From assembly GCA_039105265.1 (NCBI GenBank), contig JAPFFF010000006.1:2170001-2234000 (forward strand): a DNA stretch of 64,000 nt. The letters are read 5' to 3'. A model generated the notes under the pieces. It did not search any database, had not been told where the DNA came from, and saw only the letters and a list, made by a program, of their open reading frames with translations. Below, one piece after another: positions 28,001-37,619 of the stretch (position 1 is the stretch's first letter; the number at the start of each line of letters is the position of its first letter). The translations under genes and the position numbers were made by a program. The stretch comes from Tritrichomonas musculus. Taxonomy: Eukaryota > Parabasalia > Tritrichomonadida > Tritrichomonadidae.

Positions 28001-29855
28001 TAGTGGTTCGGGAGGAGAATTCTTTGTCACTTTTGTCATTGGAATCTGTTTCATAGGTGCTGTATTTCTCAAAAAGTGGCTCAAATGGAATATGGAACTG
28101 CGAATCTTGAACTGTGCTGAAAGTGATTTGTAATAAACAACAATGGCTCTCTTTGTTGATATATTTCGAGTCTTTCATTAAGAAGTTCTTAGATTTGATA
28201 TCAGATATTGAAGATCCGACCAAAAAACGCTTATATGAATCAAATTTACAAGATGGACTTGATGAAGGATCTTGAAAGTCATAAATAACTATTTCACCTT
28301 GAAATATGGATTCTGGAAGTCCATCTAAATATATATTGAAATCCATTCTTTTCGATTTCGAAAGATCAATGAAGAAATTAGCTTTCTTGTTATCATCAAA
28401 CTCAAAAGCAGGCAATATTATTAAAGGCGATTTGAATTGAGTTTGAGGAATCTCAAGATTAATATAATACTTCTTATCAAAACTTTCTTTGATTGTTATT
28501 GGCTCGTAAGGCGAGGTGTTTTCATAATCTGAGATTATTTCAAAATATAAATCAATACAAAGATAGTCTTTGTCTATATTGTTATTTGGTTTGAATAACC
28601 ATCCGTCGTTGACAGTTTTACTATCAAATGGAGAATCAAAGGAAATAACTGAGTTATCTTTAGAAACATTTTGAGTTAAAAAGGTTTCATATTGATTAAA
28701 TTGTTTTACATTATGAAAGCGAATGGTAATAATGGTGAAAAAATTGGATTGTTCATCAAGATCTTGAAATTCAAAACTTGACATTTTTTTAGCAATATCA
28801 AGTTCAAAGGTAACAAAAAATTTCCCTACTCGAATTTTGGTTTTGTATATCTTATCGGAAATATCATCAATGGATGGAGTTAGAGATAATTCAAATTTAC
28901 CTCGAAATGAATTTGATTGGATATAATCAATACTAGGAAGTCTGTGAAAATTAATATATTTTTCATTATTTTGATTGTTGCATAATTTGCAATTGGGTAA
29001 ATTTGGTATTTTCCTTAAAGGGTTTATAAATTCAACTGTTAATTTTAGGCAATCATTTATAATCCAGCCATTTTCAGCTGTTATTTCTTCTTGCTTAAGA
29101 TCTGATATTGTAAATAATTTGGATTCTGGAAATGCTGGCGTGACTGTTTCATAAATATTTTTGCTAATACTTTTGCTTGGATCTTTGTTTTGCAATATAA
29201 GCTTTGCTATAATAAAACATTTATCTTTTTTAATATCTTGAAATGACATTTGAAAAGTGTAATAATTTTCATCTAATGATAGTATTAAAATTACTTTGGC
29301 AAATTTAATATCGTATAATTCTGATGAATGCCATTCTGAAAGTTCTGGTATTGACCATTCAACAGTTTCTTTTGATTTTGTAAGAAAAGAGGAAATTTGG
29401 CTTTTTATTGCTTTGTAATTGCTTCTTTGATTGCTATGATTTATTTCATTAGCATTATCTTTTATAACAAAAACTGTTCTAAGTGAATCTTTTTGAATCC
29501 AACCATTGCTGATATTAATATCGTCAAAGTCAAGATGAACATCAAAAGGTGCTGGCGAGTTTTCATTAAAATGAATAGATTTTGCTGGATCTTTATTGGA
29601 AATAAATAAATCAAAAAAGGTATTCGCAAAATTATTAAGAGAATCGTTACAAATAATAGATATAGAAATAGGATTGGCTTCTAAATTGATTAATATCTGA
29701 TATTTATTATTATCACAAGCATATATAGGAGATTTAATTACTGATTTAGTCAAATTGCTAATATTAAAAACAATATTGTATGAAAATCCAGTACTATTGA
29801 TTATTTGCTCCGTTTGGTCTATGATTTCTAATGTTTCAACTTCTTGATTTGACAT
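25047..29855 (-). CDS. USP7-like ubiquitin-specific protease (family C19), 1602 aa
   Basis: Deubiquitinase whose core closely follows USP7. The Cys box is VGLINQGATCYMNSMLQ (Cys634). A TKSFGW...QHDVEEFCRVLMDN stretch follows, and the His box is GGHYDAYLR (His881). The third catalytic position is Asn898 (WYNFND), where USP7 has Asp; Asn there is tolerated in some USPs. The N-terminal 600 residues contain three to four divergent MATH/TRAF-like repeats, marked by NGW or DGW motifs, where USP7 has one. The region after the core (about 980-1580) resembles the USP7 HUBL ubiquitin-like array, interrupted by Ser and Asn runs. It should remove ubiquitin in nucleus or cytoplasm. The downstream part of the gene (25047 to about 28000) is far more GC-rich than the N-terminal part. 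Confidence 0.93.
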   Translation of the reverse strand: MSNQEVETLEIIDQTEQIINSTGFSYNIVFNISNLTKSVIKSPIYACDNNKYQILINLEANPISISIICNDSLNNFANTFFDLFISNKDPAKSIHFNENSPAPFDVHLDFDDINISNGWIQKDSLRTVFVIKDNANEINHSNQRSNYKAIKSQISSFLTKSKETVEWSIPELSEWHSSELYDIKFAKVILILSLDENYYTFQMSFQDIKKDKCFIIAKLILQNKDPSKSISKNIYETVTPAFPESKLFTISDLKQEEITAENGWIINDCLKLTVEFINPLRKIPNLPNCKLCNNQNNEKYINFHRLPSIDYIQSNSFRGKFELSLTPSIDDISDKIYKTKIRVGKFFVTFELDIAKKMSSFEFQDLDEQSNFFTIITIRFHNVKQFNQYETFLTQNVSKDNSVISFDSPFDSKTVNDGWLFKPNNNIDKDYLCIDLYFEIISDYENTSPYEPITIKESFDKKYYINLEIPQTQFKSPLIILPAFEFDDNKKANFFIDLSKSKRMDFNIYLDGLPESIFQGEIVIYDFQDPSSSPSCKFDSYKRFLVGSSISDIKSKNFLMKDSKYINKESHCCLLQITFSTVQDSQFHIPFEPLFEKYSTYETDSNDKSDKEFSSRTTIPKETSVGLINQGATCYMNSMLQALFHLPAFRRIVYNMPTTGNDNPEKSIPLNLQRLFCEMQFSESREPCSTESLTKSFGWGSQETWVQHDVEEFCRVLMDNLQMKMKGDPSLENSIRELFEVKARHAIRCVNVNYESIREEPLLDIQINVKNCHNLEESFKQYLEKEVMEGDNQYSTEKYGKQDAVMCDEFLEFPPVLHLHLKRFIFDFDTMKMTKLNDYYEFPEQIDLAQFLADDAPGRSKSNLYDLYGVLVHAGGILGGHYDAYLRTSTSKQWYNFNDSTVTPVSSYKAVRANYGYSKSEEKASVSSFDFLGKKEEIEERIDSLDKNKSNDEKVEDFNHLNSSKNGYMLIYVRHEDAPMLFAPIPEESVPKHLVEYVKEHSERKNNHSYGTKSSSSSSSSYSFYFTHENDMKLITVDESSCSSLKTNNFKKSFKGSESMKLSQIYELAAKEFNSNIDEMRIWSCSSYGVPNKVLLNTDKETFKSDWYYYCNKTSYFFIQNKNKNEDVQIKSGNILLFLKFFFPGKEFPLQYLQSVIIEKKSLDDIYQKCCQIIIQKLELPNEIKLQAFIENYHGIPQELSSFSSHSIDNGTILIFAPTPETAPLLRTSQESFEFAKPPQEQQNAEPQNNNNNNSDEIPVYRFSDYFDKYSLDTVIGYILSKDTVEFEVYDLMKQMKPLFKIITPNRIKASLVKEKIIDFAHLDFSEHDDLLLFNLTVDYYKQPTIQYIDTKFQSFDNIFSKSLDLLKVNCNRLYFLHSKEADTAKWISYPNITFSKDGRNSDLMILYPRKKETNLHDLVDLVKRILDGYDMGDGPFRFLKISQSKIVDFFSDSSINSKKMIKFDSASKFRLEVVPPAQRPEELIANDAFLVKTCFAKEGYYSFDAYGQPFLFDVRKDELFSETLLRLRDFLKLPESENFDDYKFMLNVDGSMYAKKYTEMLDGMKMYEKCNPETLFMILTDMESKKKELKKQNSNEVKIYN

Positions 29856-30501
29856 GAAAGATAATTATTTTGGTAGATTTATATACAATTTTTCTGAACA
29901 TATCGTGTAATAAAAGTCAAATTATATACCTCATAAGACAAAAAAAAAAAAATTTGCCTTGATTTTCATTTGTTTAGAAATAAGAATTTAAAATAATATA
30001 TCTTTATTATATATTTAATTAAAATATATATAATTATATATATTTAATAATATTCAAATAATATTTATATATTTACATGTTATTGTGAAGATATGTTGGA
30101 TTTAAATATTTTATTTCATACCTAATAAAAATTTCAATAAATTCAGAAATATTTGAATTTATTGAGAATGATCACACAATCGGCGCCCAATTAAAAAAAA
30201 AATAAAAAAATATCCAATATATATATTTCTTTTCCAGAACCAAATATAAAAATATATTATTTTAATAGTAAAATTTATTGAGTTTTTTTTTAAAAATAAT
30301 AGTAATCATTTTTTTTTTAAAGGATTGATTTAAGTTAACCATAACCATTAAATTTCATTAAAATGATACTCGATAAAATCAATAAAATAAAGATAATCAC
30401 GTGAGAATTAAAGTGTGCTTTATACAATAAAAACAAAAACAAATATATATATATATAAAGAAATATTCTTCATGAAGAAGAAGAAGGTCCATACGCATAT
30501 T
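29856..30501. other. AT-rich spacer
   Basis: About 650 bp between two minus-strand genes, with TATA runs and A/T tracts. It probably contains the USP promoter; no motif is clear enough to call. Confidence 0.5.
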
Positions 30502-31785
30502 CTATTTTTTCGATGCAAAAATTGCATCTAAGATTTTAGTAGCAAATGGATGTTCACTATTAATAGAAAGACATGAATTAAGCCATAAAACTGCATCATC
30601 ATTTTTCCCCATTAAAAGACAAGTAAAACCAATTGATGAAAGAACTTCGGGCTTATTAATGTTATAACTAATTGATTTTTGATAGTATTGTATAGCTTCA
30701 GAAAACTTCCCAAGTCTTCTTAAGCAATGTCCAAGATTTATATGAGCTGCTCCTATAATATCATCATCATCATTATTATTTGAAGATTTATTAATAATGG
30801 TTTCAAAAATGACTTTTGATTGAGCAATTTCACCATCAATAAACAAAGCAACAGCTTTTTCATGCTGATAATAAATACTATCAATTTCTTCCTTTTTGAT
30901 CCATGGCCATGCAAGCTGAGTTGATAAACTTTTTAAAGACAATGAAATTGCGAAAAGGGAAACAGATTGACTATTAGGAAATCGTCTACTGATTCTATTG
31001 ATCAAAGTATATCCCAATTCAAATTCAGATGATTTGATAAGCATGTATATAAATGAAAGCCATGCAATTTCACAATCTGGATTCTCTTCAGTTGCTTTCA
31101 TCACATATGCTTTTCCTTGAAGCTCTTCTCCCATTAAATATTTATAGCAGCCACAGGCCGTGAGAAGAAGATCATCTGAACGAGTAGTTTTATCACACAT
31201 TTTAGTATATTTCTGAAGAAGTTTTGGCTGATTACTCATCATAGAACGTGAAATTGTTTCTGAAATCGAATCTGGATTTAAAGGGTCAGTTAAAAAATCT
31301 AAAAAATCTTCTTCACCTTCATTTGAGTGGCGGTTCTTGTTACCATCTCGATATGTGAAAAAATTGCTAGGAAATGACGATGCATCCATTGCACTTGCTA
31401 AGCAAAAAATAGAGTCCTGCCGAATTTTTTTAAGAGTAGGAAACTTTTCAACTTCATCTATTTGCAAGACTTGTGGAACAAATTTATTTAATAAGTCTCC
31501 ACCTAAAAGTGAAACAATTGTTGAATATTGTTTTTGCTTTTGAAGTGCTAAACATCGAATATTTAATAATTGAGGGTTGCGTAAACATTCAATTGGGAGA
31601 GATTTCATCCATTCTTCTAATTCCGAATATTTTGTCATAGAGTATAAAGAAATCGCTTTTCCAAATAAACCATTAAAATTATTTGGTTGTTTTGATAAAA
31701 TTAGCTGACTAAAAAAAATAGCTGATTTCCAATTACAATTGTCAAGGCTCTGATTGAGATTTTGAATCCAATCAGGCACATCCAT
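30502..31785 (-). CDS. TPR protein, probable APC/C subunit APC6/Cdc16, 427 aa
   Basis: TPR superhelix. The C-terminal repeats AHINLGHCLRRLGKFSEAIQ and VLSSIGFTCLLMGKNDDAVL follow the APC6/Cdc16/Cut9 signature (NLGHxxRKLKKYxEAL, SAIGYxxSLMGNFExAV), and the N-terminal part (GLFGKAISLYSMTKYSEL) has the family layout too. APC6 is a structural TPR subunit of the anaphase-promoting complex ubiquitin ligase that drives mitotic exit. The first in-frame ATG is 31785 (MDVPDWIQN); the frame continues 96 bp upstream without an ATG. The protein is shorter than animal CDC16 (about 620 aa). Another TPR protein cannot be excluded. Confidence 0.72.
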   Translation of the reverse strand: MDVPDWIQNLNQSLDNCNWKSAIFFSQLILSKQPNNFNGLFGKAISLYSMTKYSELEEWMKSLPIECLRNPQLLNIRCLALQKQKQYSTIVSLLGGDLLNKFVPQVLQIDEVEKFPTLKKIRQDSIFCLASAMDASSFPSNFFTYRDGNKNRHSNEGEEDFLDFLTDPLNPDSISETISRSMMSNQPKLLQKYTKMCDKTTRSDDLLLTACGCYKYLMGEELQGKAYVMKATEENPDCEIAWLSFIYMLIKSSEFELGYTLINRISRRFPNSQSVSLFAISLSLKSLSTQLAWPWIKKEEIDSIYYQHEKAVALFIDGEIAQSKVIFETIINKSSNNNDDDDIIGAAHINLGHCLRRLGKFSEAIQYYQKSISYNINKPEVLSSIGFTCLLMGKNDDAVLWLNSCLSINSEHPFATKILDAIFASKK

Positions 31786-32140
31786 ACTGTTTGGCGTATT
31801 TTTTTTTAAAATTCCTTTTGGGATATTTATTAAACGGCCTCCATTTTTTTTTTCAATAAGATTGTTATAACATTTAAACAAAGGTTAACATTTTGATTTA
31901 ATTCAACTTAGCTATATAATAATTTGGAATTATTTTTCTAAAGAGAGAAAGATTTTTCATTAGATCTTTTTATTAATTAAAATATTGAAGAAATTCAATT
32001 TTGTTTTTTATTTAGTAAAAAATAGAGTTATATTAAAGAAAAACATATTTTTAAAAATAGCTTTTTAAAAAGTTTATAGATTTATCAATTCAATGCATTC
32101 TCGTTACCTCTCAACATCATATAAAGTATCATAAAATAAG
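31786..32140. other. Divergent promoter region
   Basis: AT-rich spacer of 355 bp between divergent genes (APC6-like and Sel1). It contains the initiator-like TCATA at 32129; no other elements are evident. Confidence 0.45.
32129..32133 (+). promoter_or_regulatory. Putative trichomonad initiator before the Sel1 gene
   Basis: TCATA, with its A 10 bp before the ATG at 32141, fits TCA(Y)(W). Same spacing class as 4384 and 48394. Weak on its own in AT-rich DNA. Confidence 0.3.
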
Positions 32141-33184
32141 ATGAATAGCGTTTTTGCACTCACATCTCCAGACGAACTTCAAACGCGTGCAGATCATGGC
32201 GAAGCTGAATCACAGTATCGATTAGCCAAAAAGATTTTTTCTAGCGATGGGACGAATCAAGATAGGTCTGTTGCAGCAAAGTATTTCAAAATGGCAGCAG
32301 ATCAAAACCACCCTAAAGGATTAAATGGGTATGGCGCATGCTTAGAATTTGGAATTGGAGTCGAGGCTGACATGAATGAAGCAGCGCGCTACTATGCTGC
32401 TTCAGCTGCGCTAGGCGATCCAATAGGACAGATGAATTATGCAATATGCCTAAAAAATGGCTTTGGCATGCCCAAATACCAGCCACCAGTTAAAGACGAG
32501 AAAAAGAGTATTAATTATGATAAAATTTTAGATGAACTACACCAAGCTGATCTGCAAAAATTAAGAGAAGAATCAATGGAAGATACCATGAATAACAGCA
32601 AGATCAACCGTTTAGCTGTTACTCTAGTGGACCCATCCAGTCTAAATAAAAATGGCGATAGCAATTCTAACGGAAAACCTCAATTTCCAATACCACCACC
32701 AATTGAACAATATGATGAAAATAAGGAAAAAGAAAACGTTAAGAAGGTAGTTTCAACACCATCAAAAACAAACCATTTAAAGTCAACAACTGAAATAAGT
32801 TCACTTTTAATAGGAAAAAACGAAAAAAAATTGAAGAAAGAAATCAAAAAATCAAGAGAAATTGCTCCTCCTACTGCATACTTTAAATATGCCGCTGACA
32901 ATGGCGAAGTTGAGGCAGAAAGTATTTTTGGAAGATGCATTCTACGCGGAGAATATGGAAACAGAGACTTAAAAGAAGCTGAAAAATACCTTCAGATGGC
33001 ATCAAGAGCTGGCGATACCGATGCAAAAAGATGTTTCTTGTATTATTCAACGATAAATGAGAAAACATCAAAATCATCAATTTCGAAAGTACCAACATCT
33101 CTTCTTACTACAAATTCTTCAAAAATATCAAATTCCAAAAATTACAGGTCTCGTTCTGTTTTGAGACAGGTTACAAGAAGATAG
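32141..33184 (+). CDS. Sel1-repeat protein, 347 aa
   Basis: At least three Sel1-like repeats are visible: AAKYFKMAADQNHPKGLNGYG, AARYYAASAALGDPIGQMNYA, and after a long insertion AEKYLQMASRAGDTDAKRC. The insertion (about residues 115-240) is charged, Lys-rich and probably disordered. Sel1 repeats are alpha/alpha scaffolds that mediate protein contacts, and trichomonads carry many. The tail is basic and Ser-rich. No catalytic domain is present, unlike the kinase-Sel1 fusion at 58574-61144. Confidence 0.85.
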   Translation: MNSVFALTSPDELQTRADHGEAESQYRLAKKIFSSDGTNQDRSVAAKYFKMAADQNHPKGLNGYGACLEFGIGVEADMNEAARYYAASAALGDPIGQMNYAICLKNGFGMPKYQPPVKDEKKSINYDKILDELHQADLQKLREESMEDTMNNSKINRLAVTLVDPSSLNKNGDSNSNGKPQFPIPPPIEQYDENKEKENVKKVVSTPSKTNHLKSTTEISSLLIGKNEKKLKKEIKKSREIAPPTAYFKYAADNGEVEAESIFGRCILRGEYGNRDLKEAEKYLQMASRAGDTDAKRCFLYYSTINEKTSKSSISKVPTSLLTTNSSKISNSKNYRSRSVLRQVTRR

Positions 33185-34330
33185 AAAATATATTTGTTTA
33201 CTTTTAATCATTTATTATATTATTCTTTGTTTTTAATTTATAAAGATTTTTAAATTATTTATATATTCTTATGCTCACCTTATTTTATTTGCTGCTAAAT
33301 CATAAAATAGACCAATCTGAGAATTAATGGCTCATATAACTTTTTAAAAATATAGCATATAATTTATTTATATTTAAAAATTCACATTTATTCCAGAAAG
33401 TTTATTTAATTATAGTTGTATTTTTACACAAAATCTGCTTTTAAAATCAATTTTCTAATTTAAATTAAAAGATATATTTAAAATTATATTTCAATATGTG
33501 AAAATAAAATCGGATTCACTTCAAGAAAAAGTTATATTTTTATTTAATTCAAAAGTGACCGTAAAAAAAAAAGTTTAATATTTAATAAATCATATCTTAG
33601 TTATTTTTAATTTTGCTGGATTACAAACAATTAAATAAGATTTAAAATTTATTCTATATGATATTATGGTAAATAAATACATTTTATATAATTTATCTTC
33701 AATATGTTTTATATATTATCATCATATTAAATGATACTTTCAATTGAAAGAATAACGATTTTTTTTGAATGTATGTTTTATAAAAATGGTAATAAGGGCA
33801 GAAATTGCTTTATATCTCTTCAACTCTTTGACAGTGAACGAATTTGTCTTTTATACTAATTACTTGATATAAAAAATGAATTCAAAATGAAACAAACTGA
33901 TTTTTTGGGTTTCAATATTTTTTTAAATTTGAAAAACATAGTTCAAAATATCATTTGTCAGAATGCTTTAAATTAAATAATTAAATATTTAATGCATAAT
34001 GTTGCACACAATTTGTCTAACTTTAGAAAAAATGGTTCTCATTATTATTAAAAATATTCATCAATATATTTATAAATAAGCCAGATTATAAAATTAATGC
34101 TATAATAATTATATTCATGATGCTTATTTGTTTTCAAAAGAATGATACGAAGATACCCAGTTTTTAATTTATATTCATTTAACATCACTTTTTTTTCTTT
34201 CAAATATTTCAATTAAGCTTATGAATTGAAAATATCTTTCAGACTAATTGAAATATTGAAAAGTTCATAGAATTTTACTTATCTATTTATTCAAAATTAT
34301 AAAATTTGAAATTAAAATCATTTTTTAGCA
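33185..34330. other. Long AT-rich spacer
   Basis: About 1.15 kb between two plus-strand genes. No reading frame, terminal repeat pair or tRNA-like structure was found. Confidence 0.5.
34318..34322 (+). promoter_or_regulatory. Putative trichomonad initiator before the armadillo-like gene
   Basis: TCATT, with its A 11 bp before ATG 34331, matches TCA(Y)(W). Supported only by position. Confidence 0.25.
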
Positions 34331-35767
34331 ATGTTTTTTTCGTACAAATTATTACCAATGACCGACATTGCTACGTGCCGATTGGAAGAGCATATTTTGG
34401 ATAATCAGATTGGTTTTGGATTCAGAAAGTCTTTGCTTACTCCATCTGATATCCAAGAAGCTGCTACCTTAAAAGTTACATGCAAGATAAGCAAAAAATA
34501 TGAATCAAATGATAAGAATGGCCTAATTAAACATATTACTTCTCTTATTAACCTCATATCAAACTATGATTTTATTACAATCCCAGGTTTTTTAGAGAAC
34601 AGAATTCCTGAAATATTTCTAGATTTACTCAACAAAGATGATATTGAACTTAATAATCTCATTGTTTCTTTAATAGCGAAACTCACCATTTATCCTCAGT
34701 TATTTCAGCACTTTTTAACTCGCGGCTATATTGAATGCATCACAAGATATTTCAAGACAGCTAATGTTACCAATATCACATTTGATTATTTTTTATATTT
34801 GAAAAATTTATTAATTATATCAACAAACCAAGCTGATTTCCAATTTTTAATTGACAATTCGATCATAAAAATAATATGCGATTATTCAAAAATATTAGCA
34901 AATGTCGAATTTATTGATATTTGCTTTGATATTCTAATATTATTATCATCAATTCATCTAGAAAAAGAACAAATTACAGATATGTTTAATTTTATCAATT
35001 TTATCCTATATGGCTCAATTTCTCACTCATCTAACATTGTTAAAATATTCAAGATCCTTAATAATCTATTTATCTCTGACTCGATAATATTCGATCTTTT
35101 TGAGGACAATGGATATATTGAACTTATCCAATGCCATCTCAATAAACCATCAGAGATTGCGACTTATTATTCATGCCTTCTTATTTCTCAGATCTACACA
35201 AAATTCAATTGTAAAAGCCAATTTCATATGAGAAAGCTTCTTGAAATCATCATTTCTGAAGAATACAACAATCCAGCCATTGAAAAATGTTCAACGGCAG
35301 CCTCTAATGCACTTTTTGCACAATTGACGGCGATGCCACATCTTGCTTCCTTTTTGATGAATGACAACTCTTTTCAACAACTTTTTCAGGCAGCTCAAAG
35401 AAAAAGTCTCTTATCCAAAATATCAATTATGAAAATTTTTCTTTGCTTGATCAAAGAATCAACAAAGGAGAATTTTTTCAAAGTTTTTACAGCTGACCAG
35501 AAGATTTCAAGGAACCAAAAGCAGCATAACCATGCTTTCTTCCAATTTATCGCTGACATGGCAGATGGAAATAACACTTCCCTCAAGATTTCATTGAAAT
35601 TGCTGCTTCTAATTTTTGAAAAATCGAATCTTTTCGGTACAATTGATGATTGCAAAGAAAACTTTTTGAAAGTATTCTCAGAAGACTTCTTTGAAAAAAT
35701 GGATTCGTTTGAAGATGGAGAAATAATTTATGACTTCCAGAAGTTAAGGAATTATTTTCCACGTTGA
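34331..35767 (+). CDS. Armadillo/HEAT-like helical repeat protein, 478 aa
   Basis: Complete frame from ATG 34331. After about 45 residues the protein is a continuous series of 40-residue helical hairpins rich in Leu, Ile and Asn (for example ELNNLIVSLIAKLTIYPQLF and SNIVKIFKILNNLFISDS), consistent with an ARM-type solenoid. No membrane segment or catalytic motif. Trichomonad genomes have many such unnamed ARM-like proteins; a binding or scaffolding role is inferred. I cannot match it to importin-alpha or beta-catenin. Confidence 0.65.
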   Translation: MFFSYKLLPMTDIATCRLEEHILDNQIGFGFRKSLLTPSDIQEAATLKVTCKISKKYESNDKNGLIKHITSLINLISNYDFITIPGFLENRIPEIFLDLLNKDDIELNNLIVSLIAKLTIYPQLFQHFLTRGYIECITRYFKTANVTNITFDYFLYLKNLLIISTNQADFQFLIDNSIIKIICDYSKILANVEFIDICFDILILLSSIHLEKEQITDMFNFINFILYGSISHSSNIVKIFKILNNLFISDSIIFDLFEDNGYIELIQCHLNKPSEIATYYSCLLISQIYTKFNCKSQFHMRKLLEIIISEEYNNPAIEKCSTAASNALFAQLTAMPHLASFLMNDNSFQQLFQAAQRKSLLSKISIMKIFLCLIKESTKENFFKVFTADQKISRNQKQHNHAFFQFIADMADGNNTSLKISLKLLLLIFEKSNLFGTIDDCKENFLKVFSEDFFEKMDSFEDGEIIYDFQKLRNYFPR

Positions 35768-35894
35768 CAATATCTTTTAATTTTTTTTTCTATATTTTGT
35801 GTTTTTTATTTGTGTTTGAATCTATTGTGCTTATACCACAATTTTTTTTTTTTTTTATAAATTCTTTCTAAGAATATTTATGATTTTTTTTATA

Positions 35895-36179
35895 CAGTAT
35901 AGTAAAAAAATATGAAAACGTAAAAATATTATTCAAAAAGTTGGAAAACAAGCTTTTTCATAATAAACACTCAATTTTTTTGAGTAAATATTGTTTTATC
36001 GTCATTTGAAAAAGTAGCTTTTCCAGCTTTTTGAATTTTACGAAAAAGTTCGAAAATCCATTTTTTCAAATGACGATAAAAAGAATTAGCCAAGCAAATT
36101 TGGCCTTATTTCTTTGAAAAAGTGTATTTTCCAACTTTTTTAGTATTTTTTGACGATTTCATATTTTTTTACTATACTG
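35895..36179. mobile_element. Tc1/mariner-type MITE, 285 bp
   Basis: Inverted ends begin CAGTATAGTAAAAAAATATG and match for about 50 bp with few differences, both arms also sharing AAAAAGTTGGAAAA. The element is flanked by TA on each side (35893-35894 and 36180-36181), the Tc1/mariner target site. A second, inner inverted pair (TATCGTCATTTGAAAAA, 35998-36014 against 36062-36078) makes the element fold into nested hairpins. No transposase. It lies between the 3' ends of convergent genes. Confidence 0.8.
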
Positions 36180-36340
36180 TACCATATCATTCACTTTTTG
36201 AATGACTTTTAGCTATCAAAACGTGGATGATTGCACTTATTTTTATTTAAACATTAAAATAGCTACTCCATACTAATAAATCAAACAAAATAACGCACAC
36301 AATATATTTATTATTAAAAAAATATAATGGCAAATATTAT

Positions 36341-37471
36341 TTATAAATCAGAGAGAATATCATCAAAGTTTAAATCATCAAAATAATGAGTTCTATATAC
36401 ATAATTCATATCTTCTGATACTAATAAAGAAGGATCTTTATTTGACCAATTAATCCAAATAGCTTTATTTGCCGTTGCTGCTTCAATAAAAACGCTTTCT
36501 TCTTTTTGTTGATTATTTAAATTGTTGTTAAGTGGTTTAGAAGAATATTTGCAAACACCATCCTTAAAGATTTTAACATAACCGTAATCTATATTTCCTG
36601 AAGCTGCTGTTGCAAATACATTTTTATCAATCGGATTTGAGGAAATCGCAACAACTTTACATTGAGGTAGACGAGGTGAGCCAGTTAAGACTTCACAGAG
36701 AACAGGAATTTCATTTTTATTATCATTTGTGATATTACGAAAATCAATTTGTTTGACAACTCCATCATATCCACCTGTATATAAAATATTTCTATCGATT
36801 TCATTAGCAGAAATTGCAGATATATCACCGTAATGCATTGGGCAATTAGCTATTAGTTTTTCAGATCTTGAATCATACAAAAGAAGACTTGATTCAACAC
36901 CAATTGCAAAAACGTTATGATCTATATAATCAGCACAATTAATATGATTTTTTTGTGGAGGACAAATAGACCGTGGTCTTTCAGTTTTAATTTCGATAAG
37001 TTCATTTCCAACGGCATAAATAACTGAATCATATGAACTTTCAGACAATATTGGGAAGAAAAATGAAATTTTTTGAATATTTTGTTGAACAATTGGATTT
37101 CCTGGTGATTGGATTACACAATTTTCTGGACTAAAAGAACAGTATCGAATTTGATCACCTTGGGGTGATCTAATGAGGACCAAATAATTCGAATTATAAG
37201 TAGAGTATATTGAATTTATAATTCCACTGCTTGGAAACTGAAATGGATTTAAATCACTTTTCGATTTTATTTCATTTGATGCCTCTGAAATATAGTAACT
37301 GTACAATATACTTTCACCAGATAAAAGAGGTTTATAACCAATTATTGTTGTTTCAGACTTCTCAATCTGACCATGATTTCGTCTATACGCTCTAGTTGAT
37401 TCTCCGAGATTCGAAGAAGCGTTATTAAAACAAAAATGGCTTGTTGGATTTATAGGATGAATATGATTCAT
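36341..37471 (-). CDS. WD40-repeat protein, 376 aa
   Basis: Beta-propeller protein. The clearest blades are LLYDSRSEKLIANCPMHYGD, then ISANEIDRNILYTGGYDG with VKQIDFRN, and a later VVAISSNPIDKNVFATAASG with YVKIFKDG. Perhaps six or seven blades cover residues 70-360. There is no other domain. WD40 proteins act as assembly platforms; which complex is not evident from the blades. Start ATG 37471 is followed by a short Asn/His-rich leader. Confidence 0.78.
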   Translation of the reverse strand: MNHIHPINPTSHFCFNNASSNLGESTRAYRRNHGQIEKSETTIIGYKPLLSGESILYSYYISEASNEIKSKSDLNPFQFPSSGIINSIYSTYNSNYLVLIRSPQGDQIRYCSFSPENCVIQSPGNPIVQQNIQKISFFFPILSESSYDSVIYAVGNELIEIKTERPRSICPPQKNHINCADYIDHNVFAIGVESSLLLYDSRSEKLIANCPMHYGDISAISANEIDRNILYTGGYDGVVKQIDFRNITNDNKNEIPVLCEVLTGSPRLPQCKVVAISSNPIDKNVFATAASGNIDYGYVKIFKDGVCKYSSKPLNNNLNNQQKEESVFIEAATANKAIWINWSNKDPSLLVSEDMNYVYRTHYFDDLNFDDILSDL

Positions 37472-37619
37472 TAATTTTAGAAAATTTATATATATGACAA
37501 AAAATTGTTAAAAATTGGCAATCGATAACGGTCATTTTTAACGTTATCAATACTTTTATAAAAGTAATAAATTAATAATATTTGAGATATCTTTACTTAA
37601 ATTGGAAAAACATAAATAA

